From Candidatus Zixiibacteriota bacterium (lineage in GTDB: Bacteria > Zixibacteria > MSB-5A5 > GN15 > FEB-12): 64,000 nt of DNA. The notes under the pieces were generated by a model. It saw nothing but the letters and a program-made list of their open reading frames with translations, did not search any database and had not been told where the DNA came from. The stretch's first letter is position 1; each line of letters starts with the position of its first letter. The translations under genes were made by a program, and so were the position numbers. Where the stretch lies: NCBI GenBank assembly GCA_034439475.1, contig JAWXAN010000031.1, forward strand, positions 49,811 through 113,810, in the 5' to 3' direction. This document shows, one piece after another, positions 42,090 to 50,735 of the stretch.

Positions 42090-44039
42090 ATGCACACAGC
42101 GCGAAAAACAGTTGGCATATGGCTTGTTCCATGCCTCATGCTTACCGCAGTCTTGGCTCACGGTCAGGAATCGAAGCGGCCAACGACAGTTCTTGACTCA
42201 AAGAATTCAATCCCGGACATCGCGACATTTCTCCAAATAGGAGGCGCTACCACGGCGGACTACTCGTGGGATGGAAAAGACGTCTATTTTCAGTCATCGA
42301 TGTCAGGCGCTCCACAAATCTATTTGCTCAACGAACAAGGATGGCCCTCTCAGCTGACAACGTTTGAGGACGGAGTTGTCTTCTTTTTTCTGTCACACGA
42401 TGCAACAATGGCAGTTGTGGGAGCAGATATTGGCGGAAATGAAAATGCCCAGCTCTATTTGATGGATATCAAAACCGCCCGCTTGGTCAGGTTGACCGAA
42501 GACAACTCCATCAGATATGGCAATACTGTGTGGGCTAATGACGATAAATCCTTCTTTTATCGATCAAATGAAGAAAATAAAAAGGACTTCTTCATCTATA
42601 GATTAGACATCACTACTGGCAAGTCTGTCAAGGTTTTCGGCGATTCTCTGAAAACACCCGGCTCGAATTCAGTGGAAGACATGTCTCCCGATGGCAATTT
42701 CCTTCTCGTAAGCACGTACACATCGAATGTCAATTGTGACCTCTCCTATGTGGACCTGCGTTCCGGCGGTTACCAGCAAATCACCAGGGATTCGACGGAG
42801 GTGCTCTATGGCTCGCCCGAGCTCATGCCCGACAATAAGACGGTCATGCTTACCTGTAACGACAACCCTGAAGGAATTTCGAGCCTTGCGGACCTGAACA
42901 TTGCCACATCGGCTATCACCTTCATGAACGATGGTTGGATTAGCCCACTCTGGGATATAAAATCGCTCAGCGTTTCGCGTGACTTCAAATACATTGCCGC
43001 TCTCGTAAATGAAGACGGCTATACGCGGATTAAACTCCGTGATCTAAAATCCAAAAAAGAAATTGCACCGCCACCTCTTGATGGAATAATCAGCGGAGGA
43101 AAATTTGATAAGAATGGCGGGATACTCTTTTCATTTGATGGAGCAACCCGCGCCTCCGATGTTTGGCGCTGGGTGCCAGCAACAAAAAAACTCGAACAGT
43201 TGACCTTTTCAATCTATGCCGGAATTGACCGCGAACTCTTCTCTGATCCTCAATTAGTCCGCTACAAAAGTTTCGACGGGCTTGAAATCCCAGCCTTTCT
43301 TTATTTGCCGAAGAGCCACACCAAAGGAAATCCAGTTCCATTTATGGTCTATGCCCACGGCGGACCCGAAAGCCAGTTTACTCCGAATTTTTCTCGAAAC
43401 TTCCAGTACATGCTTCTTAACGGCTATGGCATCCTGGCGGTCAACCCTCGCGGCTCAAGCGGCTACGGAAGAACGTATTTGTCATTGGACAATTATAAGG
43501 ACCGAAAGAATTCCCTGAAAGACTACAAGGCAGGCATCGATTGGCTGGTTAACGAAGGCTACAGTAAATCCGGCATGATCGGCATTCAAGGCGGCTCATA
43601 TGGCGGCTATGTTGTTTTGGGAATGATAACGGAATATCCCGATCTGCTCTCTTCAGCGATTTGCGCTGTCGGAATTGCCAACTTTGAAACCTTTCTCAAA
43701 AATACCGCGTCCTACCGAAGAAAACTTCGCGAGGCTGAATATGGCCCACTTACCGACTCGATGTTCCTTCGTGAAATCTCACCAATCCACAAAGCGAGCC
43801 TTATCAAGACCCCTCTTTTGGTTGTCCATGGAGAAAATGACCCGCGTGTTCCAGTTGATGAAGCTCGTCAGATTCTCCAGGCTATATCAAGTCGAGGGGG
43901 GATCGTCGATTCACTTATATTTGCCGATGAAGGACATGGCTCGGCGAAACGATCGAACCTGATAATTCAGTATCGGAAATATATTTCGTTCATGGATACA
44001 TATCTGAAAGGACTTGCGGTCAAGACCGAGACGCACTGA
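42090..44039 (+). CDS. Secreted S9-family serine peptidase (dipeptidyl/acylaminoacyl peptidase-like)
   Basis: 649 residues from ATG 42090 (MHTARKTVGIWLVPC), preceded by TGAGGA. A signal peptide (IWLVPCLMLTAVLAHG) precedes a seven-bladed TolB/DPP-like propeller (about 40-370), then an alpha/beta hydrolase domain. The nucleophile motif is GIQGGSYGGYVVLG (GxSxGG), the Asp is in GENDPRVPVDEA and the His in ADEGHGSAKRSN. It probably cleaves short peptides in the periplasm. Upstream hairpin separates it from the TPR gene. Confidence 0.92.
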   Translation: MHTARKTVGIWLVPCLMLTAVLAHGQESKRPTTVLDSKNSIPDIATFLQIGGATTADYSWDGKDVYFQSSMSGAPQIYLLNEQGWPSQLTTFEDGVVFFFLSHDATMAVVGADIGGNENAQLYLMDIKTARLVRLTEDNSIRYGNTVWANDDKSFFYRSNEENKKDFFIYRLDITTGKSVKVFGDSLKTPGSNSVEDMSPDGNFLLVSTYTSNVNCDLSYVDLRSGGYQQITRDSTEVLYGSPELMPDNKTVMLTCNDNPEGISSLADLNIATSAITFMNDGWISPLWDIKSLSVSRDFKYIAALVNEDGYTRIKLRDLKSKKEIAPPPLDGIISGGKFDKNGGILFSFDGATRASDVWRWVPATKKLEQLTFSIYAGIDRELFSDPQLVRYKSFDGLEIPAFLYLPKSHTKGNPVPFMVYAHGGPESQFTPNFSRNFQYMLLNGYGILAVNPRGSSGYGRTYLSLDNYKDRKNSLKDYKAGIDWLVNEGYSKSGMIGIQGGSYGGYVVLGMITEYPDLLSSAICAVGIANFETFLKNTASYRRKLREAEYGPLTDSMFLREISPIHKASLIKTPLLVVHGENDPRVPVDEARQILQAISSRGGIVDSLIFADEGHGSAKRSNLIIQYRKYISFMDTYLKGLAVKTETH

Positions 44040-44124
44040 AATTCGAGTTACTTGTGTGCGGAGAGGTTACCATATTTGTTGTTTCGTCAGGTCTTGCTTA
44101 TGTCTGAGAGCAGAGAAGAAATAA

Positions 44125-44246
44125 GTGTGCCCTGACGGCTCTTATTTCGTGGCTGGTGTTCGCCCCGCCTCCTGCGGGCTTGAAAGCTCCGTGCACCTGC
44201 AAAGCCCCCATGGTCGTTACGAGGAACGAACTGACGAAGCAATTTC
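44125..44246. repeat. Intergenic repeat block
   Basis: It includes an inverted repeat GAAATAAG...CTTATTTC (about 44117-44150), the 24-base motif at 44174-44197 shared with 8455-8478, and a GTCGTTACGAGGAACGAA...GAAGCAAT element at 44213-44242 of the GTCATTGCGAG type. No gene lies in 44040-44247. Confidence 0.6.
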
Positions 44247-44247
44247 A

Positions 44248-44898
44248 TTAATTCTTTATCTGTGACTCGGCTATCCACGATTCTGTTTTGAAACGCTCCA
44301 ATAACTCATCCTTAAGCCGCTCCGCTTGAGCAAGCGTCCCAAATCTTCCTATGCGGATTCGATATCGTTTCATTCTTTGACTATTAGTTGCCTGCATGAA
44401 TGGGTGGTATCCTCTTTCTCTATAAACCGACAAGAGTGTATCGGCATGACTCTTGGATTCGGTGCTTGCAATTTGGACAGAGTAGATCAAGGAAGTACTG
44501 ACTATCGTCGACAAGTCAACCGGCTCATCAGACCTTGTAGCCTCAGCACTTTCTGCTTTCGCTTGTGTTGTTCTATTAGATACCAAGGAATCATTGACGG
44601 TCGAAGCAGGCACTACGATTAACGCCATCTGCGCAGACAACTGCTCAGGAACACTCGGACTTGAGATGGTGTCGCTTCCAGCGGACTTGGATGCGGATTC
44701 AACGGTCTCTTGCTGAAGAGTGTCTGAAATCAAAAAAGCCGCCTCTGTGGGATCTGGGGTTTTGGCCTCCTCCTCTGCTTTCATCTCCTCAAGTTGGGCT
44801 TCCAGACGAGCGGCTTCTTTCATTTTCTCTGAACAGCCTCCAAGTATAACACCGATTGCGGCTATTTTCAGACAAGCCTTAAAACTGACCGACATCAT
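44248..44898 (-). CDS. Lipoprotein with SPOR domain
   Basis: 216 residues from ATG 44898, or 44895, with an AAGGCAG ribosome site; a longer frame to 44979 has no supporting site. Signal peptide and lipobox ILGGC (residues about 15-23) are followed by a charged coiled-coil stretch (MKEAARLEAQLEEMKAEEEAK), a Ser/Thr linker, and a C-terminal SPOR domain (about 137-215, YSVQIASTESKSHADTLLSVYRERGY, YRIRIGRFGTLAQAERLKDEL). SPOR domains bind denuded septal peptidoglycan, so a division-site or peptidoglycan role is likely. Confidence 0.88.
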   Translation of the reverse strand: MMSVSFKACLKIAAIGVILGGCSEKMKEAARLEAQLEEMKAEEEAKTPDPTEAAFLISDTLQQETVESASKSAGSDTISSPSVPEQLSAQMALIVVPASTVNDSLVSNRTTQAKAESAEATRSDEPVDLSTIVSTSLIYSVQIASTESKSHADTLLSVYRERGYHPFMQATNSQRMKRYRIRIGRFGTLAQAERLKDELLERFKTESWIAESQIKN

Positions 44899-45060
44899 AG
44901 TATATTCTGCCTTCTTGCAAATATTTAGCGTATCTTTGTTGACGTTGTCGAGTGTAGATTGCAAGCAAAATTCAGTCAACTTAAAATTACTGAACGACGA
45001 GAATAAAACGTTGAAGAATCAACTCTTTTTGTATAATATGAGCTTCGACTGGAAGAAAAT

Positions 45061-46050
45061 ATGAAAGTATTTGAAAGCGTTCTCGATTTAATCGGCCATA
45101 CTCCCCTGCTTCGTCTACGGACAGGAATCCCCACAAACGGCCCTCGTGCCTATGTAAAATTAGAGTTCCAAAATCCAACCGGTTCGATCAAAGATCGGAT
45201 GACGCTCTATATTCTTAAAAAAGCAATGGCCGAGGGACGTCTTTCAGCAGGCGATACGGTAGTCGATAATACATCAGGAAACACCGGCTCGGCGCTGGCG
45301 ATGGTTGCTGGCGTGTTCGGACTCAAGTCGATACTTGTCACTCCCGAAAAAACCAGCCAGGAGAAAGTGGATCTCATCAGGTCCTACGGAGCCGAAGTCA
45401 TTGTCACACCGACTGAGTGCGGGCACAATGACCCGCGCGGCTGCTATATGGTCGCGAGGAGTTTGGCAAAAGAACACGGCTATTTCGATCTTGACCAGTA
45501 CAATAATCAAGTCAACGTCGAAGCTCATTACCACAGTACCGGCCCTGAAATTTGGGAAGATACGGATGGTAAACTGACTCATTTTATTGCGGGAATCGGC
45601 ACCGGAGGGACTTTTTCCGGCACAGCCCGATATCTGAAAGAGCGGAATCCGAAGATAAGAACAATTGCGGTCGATCCCGAAGGCTCAATTTTTGCAACGT
45701 ATATCAAGGAGCGTCGGACTATTGACGGCCATACCTACAAAGTTGAAGGTATTGGCTCCGATGTCGTTACAGAAGCCCTTCATACCGACCTTGTCGACGA
45801 TGTCATAACTGTTTCGGACAAGGATTCATTTAATCGCGCACGGCTCATTGCTCGTGCCGAGGGGATCTCCGGTGGCGGGTCTTCGGGGGCTATTGCAGTC
45901 GCGATGGAGCAGATAGCAAGAGATTTGGGGCCTGAATCTGTTATCGTAGGGATATTCGCCGATGCCGGTATCCGCTATCTCAGCAAATGTTACAACGATG
46001 ATTGGATGCGCGCCCAGGGATTTTTGCCCGAACTTGAGCCCGTATATTAA
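45061..46050 (+). CDS. Cysteine synthase-like PLP enzyme (CysK/CBS family)
   Basis: 329 residues. Fold-type II beta-family: LIGHTPLLRL, the PLP Lys in PTGSIKDRM, NTSGNTGSALAMVA, the pyridine phosphate loop GIGTGGTFSGTARYL and a Ser-rich SGGGSSGAIA near the C-terminus. The stretch ECGHNDPRGCYMVA in the middle is a distinctive insertion compared with CysK. It might make cysteine from O-acetylserine and sulfide, or cystathionine/another beta-substitution product; it ends 5 bases before the DUF1573 gene. Confidence 0.88.
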   Translation: MKVFESVLDLIGHTPLLRLRTGIPTNGPRAYVKLEFQNPTGSIKDRMTLYILKKAMAEGRLSAGDTVVDNTSGNTGSALAMVAGVFGLKSILVTPEKTSQEKVDLIRSYGAEVIVTPTECGHNDPRGCYMVARSLAKEHGYFDLDQYNNQVNVEAHYHSTGPEIWEDTDGKLTHFIAGIGTGGTFSGTARYLKERNPKIRTIAVDPEGSIFATYIKERRTIDGHTYKVEGIGSDVVTEALHTDLVDDVITVSDKDSFNRARLIARAEGISGGGSSGAIAVAMEQIARDLGPESVIVGIFADAGIRYLSKCYNDDWMRAQGFLPELEPVY

Positions 46051-46054
46051 ACAG

Positions 46055-46771
46055 ATGACATACCGCAGGCATATTATCGGTCACGCTCACATTACGCTTT
46101 TGGTATTGGCCGCAGCCCTGTCGTGGCCGTCGCTATCGTACGCCGTAGCCGGCAGCCTTCGGCCGATCGAGCCGATCTTTGATTTTGGCGAGGTCGGCAT
46201 TGACTATGATTTGCACCACCCTTTCCGCTTGGTGAATATGGGCACCGTCCCAATCAAGATCGATTCGGCAATTGTGACCTGTGACTGCTCGTATGTTCAG
46301 CTTCTCGATTCTGTGGCGCAACCCGGGGACACACTGACAATCTTTTTGAAGTTTAACACAAAAGACTATTACGGGAAAACGTCAAAGGCAATTCATGTCT
46401 ACACCAATGAGAATAAGTTTACCCAGTTTGACATCTTTTATTTGTCGACTGTGGGTCAGTGGTTTTACAATCTGAAACCCACTCCATTGAATGCTTTTTT
46501 TCTCGCCGCCCACACAGAGAAAACAATCACCCTTGCAAACCCCCTGGTAGAGGGATTGACACTCAGCGCTATCTGTCATTATGATACCCTTTACACCGTC
46601 ACACCCCTCCAAAATGAGGCCGACGAAGGCGAAAAGATCGAAATTACTGTCACACCGAAGCCCGGTCTAAAGGCCGGCACATACGTCTCAAATTTTCGAC
46701 TCGGCTTTACTATCCCCGGGGCGGTTGACACACTCTTTATGAGTGTGCCGGTCAAGATCGTCAGATATTAG
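46055..46771 (+). CDS. Exported DUF1573 protein
   Basis: 238 residues from ATG 46055. Signal peptide (residues about 7-27) then a DUF1573 Ig-like domain (about 36-130): FDFGEVGIDYDLHHPFRLVNMGTVPIKIDSAIVTCDCSY with the CDC motif, and PGDTLTIFLKFNT. A second beta domain follows. DUF1573 proteins are common in Bacteroidetes-like genomes and probably structural on the cell envelope. The upstream frame into cysK-like sequence is not part of this gene. Confidence 0.8.
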   Translation: MTYRRHIIGHAHITLLVLAAALSWPSLSYAVAGSLRPIEPIFDFGEVGIDYDLHHPFRLVNMGTVPIKIDSAIVTCDCSYVQLLDSVAQPGDTLTIFLKFNTKDYYGKTSKAIHVYTNENKFTQFDIFYLSTVGQWFYNLKPTPLNAFFLAAHTEKTITLANPLVEGLTLSAICHYDTLYTVTPLQNEADEGEKIEITVTPKPGLKAGTYVSNFRLGFTIPGAVDTLFMSVPVKIVRY

Positions 46772-46834
46772 ACTCTCTTTTTTCAGGAAATAGACTATTC
46801 AATTAAACATTATTGAAAAGTCGGGATAAAGAGC

Positions 46835-46862
46835 TTGACAAATTACGTAGCATTCTTATTTT
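46835..46862 (+). promoter_or_regulatory. Putative promoter of candidate small RNA
   Basis: TTGACA (46835-46840), 16 bases, TATTTT (46857-46862). A perfect -35 box and a fair -10 box. Confidence 0.5.
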
Positions 46863-46868
46863 GGAGTT

Positions 46869-46948
46869 GTCGAGGGTGCCTCTCTGCTGTCCCTGGGAAG
46901 TTTTCTTAGCCCCCTCTTCCCAACCAGACGAGCGCCCTCTATTTTTTT
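46869..46948 (+). ncRNA. Candidate structured small RNA, about 80 nt
   Basis: Downstream of a TTGACA/TATTTT pair, the segment closes on itself: GAGGGTGC (46872-46879) pairs with GCGCCCTC (46932-46939), and an inner stem GGGAAG (46895-46900) pairs with CTTCCC (46915-46920 region). It ends in seven T. A third segment, AGAGGGCG at 46959-46966, can pair instead with the CGCCCTCT arm and may form a second or alternative hairpin. No family recognised; it lacks SRP and 6S signatures. Confidence 0.4.
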
Positions 46949-46969
46949 GTCTAAAAACAGAGGGCGTAT
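46932..46969. terminator. Alternative hairpin, CGCCCTCT/AGAGGGCG
   Basis: An 8-bp perfect stem with an AT-rich 18-base loop. It overlaps the candidate RNA's closing arm, so the two stems are mutually exclusive. It may terminate tRNA transcription on the minus strand or the plus-strand reading. Confidence 0.45.
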
Positions 46970-47093
46970 TTCCTAAGAGCTAAAACGAAGCTTAGTTTAC
47001 ATCCGAATCGATGTTTTCTTTGTACTGAATTTGTCCAGCAAAACCTTCAATCCGACGTAGGTTCATATTAAGTTAATCAAAGGAAAAAAATAA

Positions 47094-47164
<71 letters not shown>

Positions 47165-47179
47165 CAATAAAAAAAAAGA

Positions 47180-47251
<72 letters not shown>

Positions 47252-47282
47252 TTTTTAAAAGCCCCGTACGATTGGGCTGTAC

Positions 47283-47311
47283 ATAATATAATCGGTTCTA
47301 CCGTTTGTCAA
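47283..47311 (-). promoter_or_regulatory. Sigma-70 promoter of the tRNA pair
   Basis: On the minus strand, TTGACA (47311-47306), exactly 17 bases, then TATTAT (47288-47283). The expected start site is about 25 bases before tRNA-Gly. Confidence 0.8.
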
Positions 47312-47350
47312 TATGTTTGACTGACTCTTATTTGAACAGATTACATCGAC

Positions 47351-49246
47351 TTACCGTCTGCTCCCGCCTTGTTTTTTTACCATCTCGTCGGCAATTTGGT
47401 CAAGTCTCGGCAAGTACCACGGCACAAGCTTTTCGAGCCAGCGGTGGTGTATCTCTGCCCGCTCAGGTTCGTTTAATAGTCTCCTAATAATATTCAAATC
47501 CTTATGAGCTTCGTAGATTGTGGAATCCTGAGCCACAACATACTCAAGCAGCGGCAGGGCGTTGTTCAAATCGTTGAGCATTAGATAACTGAAGGCCTTG
47601 AAATAGAGTGTGTACAGATAATACGGTTTTGGCGAGACCGAAAGCGAGCTGTCGTAGTACGCAATGGCAGTGCGGTGATCTCCACGAACATATTTATCCA
47701 AACCGGTTTTAAGATATTGCACATATTCAACCGGATAATATGGCACAAGCTCTCCGACAAAAGGCTTGGTCTTTTTAAACGCAGTGACAACCGTTCCCGA
47801 TGCCGCCTTCGGTAACTCAGGATGGCTTTCATAAAACCAGCCGATCATTCGATATGAATCCGTAAATTGTCGATAGAGCATGATTGCCCGCTCGGCTGGC
47901 GCCGATGGCTTGACCCCGGTAGAAAAAACAATATATGTCGGCTCACGGCCCAGCAAATAGGCGCTGTTGTGTTTTTGTTCGCGCCATGATGTCGACATTC
48001 CTTTCATTGGCTCTTCGGAGTAGCGCGCGATAGTCGAGTCGGTCAGGCCAAGCATATCAATGATTTCATGGCCGAGCAGGGCGTAACCAAAAATACCGAT
48101 GGTTGAAACTGCGACTGAGAAATTGGTTTTGTCTGTTGTCTTCATCTCATTGGCGATGAAGAGCTGTTTCTTAGTGAAGAGTTTTTCACTATTGTTGTAA
48201 TCGGCTACCGTCTTGCGCGGCATGACGATGGTAATCGCCACCAGTGGTACTGCAAAGGCGATTGCAACCAAGGCGACTCGACGTTTTTTGAGACTTCCCC
48301 ATAAAAACCATCCTACCGCCGCCACGAGAATAGCAGCGGGTCCGAAAAGCGGCAGGAAAAAGCGATGGACTTTAAGTACATCCCCCCCAACAGCAATAAT
48401 ATATAGTATGTAGAATATCACAAAGAGCCACAGAGTTTTGATTGCTGGTGTCCAGCGTTTGAAGAAGAAGAGTAGCGTCAATAATCCAAAGCCAAAGAAC
48501 GCATAATCCTTGAAAAATGTCACCGCATAGGCAAGGCCGCTTTTGAAATGCGCGATATCGGCGGACGTCTTGGCAAAGAATGGATTGGGCAAAATCGAGC
48601 CGTAGTAACCGAGTTTGAAGCCGACGAAGGGAAGCGACAGAACAAATGCCGCTGCCGCACAGCGAAGCGAAAAGAGCGGAACCCGGCGCTCTATTATTGC
48701 CTCAATGAGGATAAATAAGCCGGTCAGCACCGCTCCCTCAGGACGAAGCCAGACGGCTAAAAGCAATGACCAGATAAGTAAGTGATTTCGGTTAAGAAAC
48801 CAATAGAGCGACAACATCGCAAAACAAGCAAAGGCAGCGGTCTCAAGCCCCGCGGGCGACCAATAGGCGAGCGACTGGTTTGCGCCCACCAGCATGGCAG
48901 CGACAAAGCCGAACCATTCCCCGTTCTTTTCAAAGACGACGAGGGCAATACGATAGGTAAGAACTATAACTCCGGCGCCGAATAGTAGACCGCATACCTG
49001 CGAGAGAAGAATGTAATCGAGTTTCACGCTCCCTAATAGTATAAGCCACACAGCCCAGCCAAAATTTGTTATGCCCTCTACACGTTCGCCGATATTGAAA
49101 ACAAGCCCGTCACCATTGAGAAAATTAGCGGCATAGCGATAGGTGATATAGGCGTCATCCTGGATAAACCAGAGTGTTGCGGAGAAGAAGATATAGAGCG
49201 CCAAAGCCGGAAAGATCGGCCAGAATCGGCGAAAGAAATCAGTCAT
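47351..49246 (-). CDS. Membrane glycosyltransferase, GT-C fold, with C-terminal TPR-like part
   Basis: 631 residues with about ten membrane segments in the first 400. The GT-C catalytic Asp pair lies in FIQDDAYITYRYAANFLNGDGLVFN (residues about 28-52), followed by GERVEGITNFGWAVW as in AftB-like polyprenyl-phosphate sugar transferases. The last 230 residues are soluble, with TPR-like repeats (YLKTGLDKYVRGDHRTAIAYYDSSLSVSP). It should transfer a sugar from a lipid carrier on the periplasmic side. It overlaps glgA by 8 bases. Confidence 0.85.
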   Translation of the reverse strand: MTDFFRRFWPIFPALALYIFFSATLWFIQDDAYITYRYAANFLNGDGLVFNIGERVEGITNFGWAVWLILLGSVKLDYILLSQVCGLLFGAGVIVLTYRIALVVFEKNGEWFGFVAAMLVGANQSLAYWSPAGLETAAFACFAMLSLYWFLNRNHLLIWSLLLAVWLRPEGAVLTGLFILIEAIIERRVPLFSLRCAAAAFVLSLPFVGFKLGYYGSILPNPFFAKTSADIAHFKSGLAYAVTFFKDYAFFGFGLLTLLFFFKRWTPAIKTLWLFVIFYILYIIAVGGDVLKVHRFFLPLFGPAAILVAAVGWFLWGSLKKRRVALVAIAFAVPLVAITIVMPRKTVADYNNSEKLFTKKQLFIANEMKTTDKTNFSVAVSTIGIFGYALLGHEIIDMLGLTDSTIARYSEEPMKGMSTSWREQKHNSAYLLGREPTYIVFSTGVKPSAPAERAIMLYRQFTDSYRMIGWFYESHPELPKAASGTVVTAFKKTKPFVGELVPYYPVEYVQYLKTGLDKYVRGDHRTAIAYYDSSLSVSPKPYYLYTLYFKAFSYLMLNDLNNALPLLEYVVAQDSTIYEAHKDLNIIRRLLNEPERAEIHHRWLEKLVPWYLPRLDQIADEMVKKQGGSRR

Positions 49247-50735
49247 AAGAATAGTGAGCCGGCTGTTTCTCTGTGAGAATTTTTTGGAATACTTTTAAGT
49301 AATTCTCAGCCGAAACATCCCATGAGAAATCCTTTGCCATGCCGTTTTTCATCAGACAGTTCCACACCCGCTTTTGTTTAAAAACATCCAGCGCCTTGTC
49401 AACGGCCTCAAGAAGCGCGAGCGGTGTGTACTCGGTGAATAAAAAACCCGTCCCTGATTTTGTTGTCGGGACAAACTCTTCAACGCTGTCTGACAGGCCG
49501 CCGACTTTCCGTACAATCGGCGCAGTTCCGTATTTAAGCGAATACATCTGATTCAGTCCGCAGGGTTCATAGCGCGACGGCATCAGCAACATATCAGCCG
49601 AGGCTTCAATTTTATGGGCAAGCGAATTATCAAAAGCGAGAATTGCTCTCATCTTATCGGGATACTTCTGCTGGAGGGCATGCAGTAAATGATGATATTC
49701 CTTGTCGCCTACACCAAGAACGACAAGCTGAAGGTCGCGCGAGAATAGCTCTTCGGCTGAGTCCCCAAGCAGATCAAAACCTTTCTGTGCGGCAAGCCTT
49801 GAGATCATACCTACAAGAGGAACATTTTCCCTTTGGGGTAAACCCATTGATTTGAGTAGTTCGGTCTTGTTCATTCTCTTTCGTGTGAGATTAGCCGGAC
49901 TGTATGTGAAGTTAATGTGTGTGTCTCGCGCCGGAGACCAGTCATGGTAATTCACCCCGTTCAGGATACCGGTCAAGTCATGCTTTCTCTGTTGAAGCAC
50001 ACCTTCCAGACCAAACCCGAACTCCTCGGAGCTAACTACTTCTTTTGCATATTGAGGTGATACGGTTGTCAGATGATCCGCTGTCATTATTCCGGCTTTG
50101 AGAAAATTAACTTTGCCAAAAAACTCAAAGGCGCCGGTCACGGCGTAGAAAAGCTCTTTTGGCAATTTTAGAGCCGAATACTTTGCGGCATCGAAGATTC
50201 CCTGATAACCAAGATTATGGATTGTTAAAACTGTTTTTGAGGCGCTAAAAAAGCCATCGGTCTGATACTGATGTGTGAGCAGTGATGGAATAATTGCCGT
50301 CTGCCAGTCATTGAGATGAATGATGTCGGGAGTCCAGCGCATTGCCCTAACACTTTCGAGGACAGCCCGGCTGAAAAAGATGAACCGCTCGTCGTTGTCA
50401 AAATAATCTTTTCCGCTCAAGTGATCCTGGTAGAGGCCGATTCGGTCGAAATAGCGGGCATTAGATACAAAATAATAGTCCACCGCTCCCATAGTTGCTT
50501 GGAATATGTCGGCTCTCTCCGAGCCGTGCAGCCCGGGGATGGAAAAGGTCTGACCTGATGGTTTGAGTTGATGGCGTTGTCCGTCGATGACTTCATAGCG
50601 CGGCATAAAGACTTTGACATCGTGGCCAGCTTTTGCAAGCGACTTCGGCAAAGCACCAAGCACGTCACCAAGACCGCCGGTCCGGGCAAAGGGCGCGGCT
50701 TCGGACGTCACCGCAAGGATTTTTAAATTAGACAT
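49239..50735 (-). CDS. glgA: Glycogen synthase (ADP-glucose type)
   Basis: 498 residues, GT5 family. It extends alpha-1,4-glucan from ADP-glucose. N-terminal ARTGGLGDVLGALP carries Arg where the classic KTGGL Lys sits; PDIIHLNDWQTAIIP, the VLTIHNLGYQGIF block, MISRLAAQKGFDLL, and PSRYEPCGLNQMYSLKYGTAPIVRKVGGLSDSVEEF with the conserved Glu complete the family. The gene overlaps galT upstream and the GT-C gene downstream by 8 bases each, so three sugar genes are translationally coupled. Confidence 0.93.
   Translation of the reverse strand: MSNLKILAVTSEAAPFARTGGLGDVLGALPKSLAKAGHDVKVFMPRYEVIDGQRHQLKPSGQTFSIPGLHGSERADIFQATMGAVDYYFVSNARYFDRIGLYQDHLSGKDYFDNDERFIFFSRAVLESVRAMRWTPDIIHLNDWQTAIIPSLLTHQYQTDGFFSASKTVLTIHNLGYQGIFDAAKYSALKLPKELFYAVTGAFEFFGKVNFLKAGIMTADHLTTVSPQYAKEVVSSEEFGFGLEGVLQQRKHDLTGILNGVNYHDWSPARDTHINFTYSPANLTRKRMNKTELLKSMGLPQRENVPLVGMISRLAAQKGFDLLGDSAEELFSRDLQLVVLGVGDKEYHHLLHALQQKYPDKMRAILAFDNSLAHKIEASADMLLMPSRYEPCGLNQMYSLKYGTAPIVRKVGGLSDSVEEFVPTTKSGTGFLFTEYTPLALLEAVDKALDVFKQKRVWNCLMKNGMAKDFSWDVSAENYLKVFQKILTEKQPAHYSYD

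Larger units (their letters stand above)
46772..47093. other. Intergenic region with candidate small RNA
   Basis: About 320 bases after the DUF1573 gene and before the tRNAs. It contains a promoter-like pair, a structured segment ending in T7 and a second hairpin (see the separate entries). No protein gene. Confidence 0.5.

Noticed and set aside
45962..46054. N-terminal extension of the DUF1573 protein
   Set aside because: It lies inside the cysteine synthase-like gene; the start at 46055 gives a proper signal peptide.
46869..46948. SRP RNA or 6S RNA
   Set aside because: The GGAAGCAGC-type SRP core and the large 6S bulge are missing; only a generic structured RNA can be claimed.
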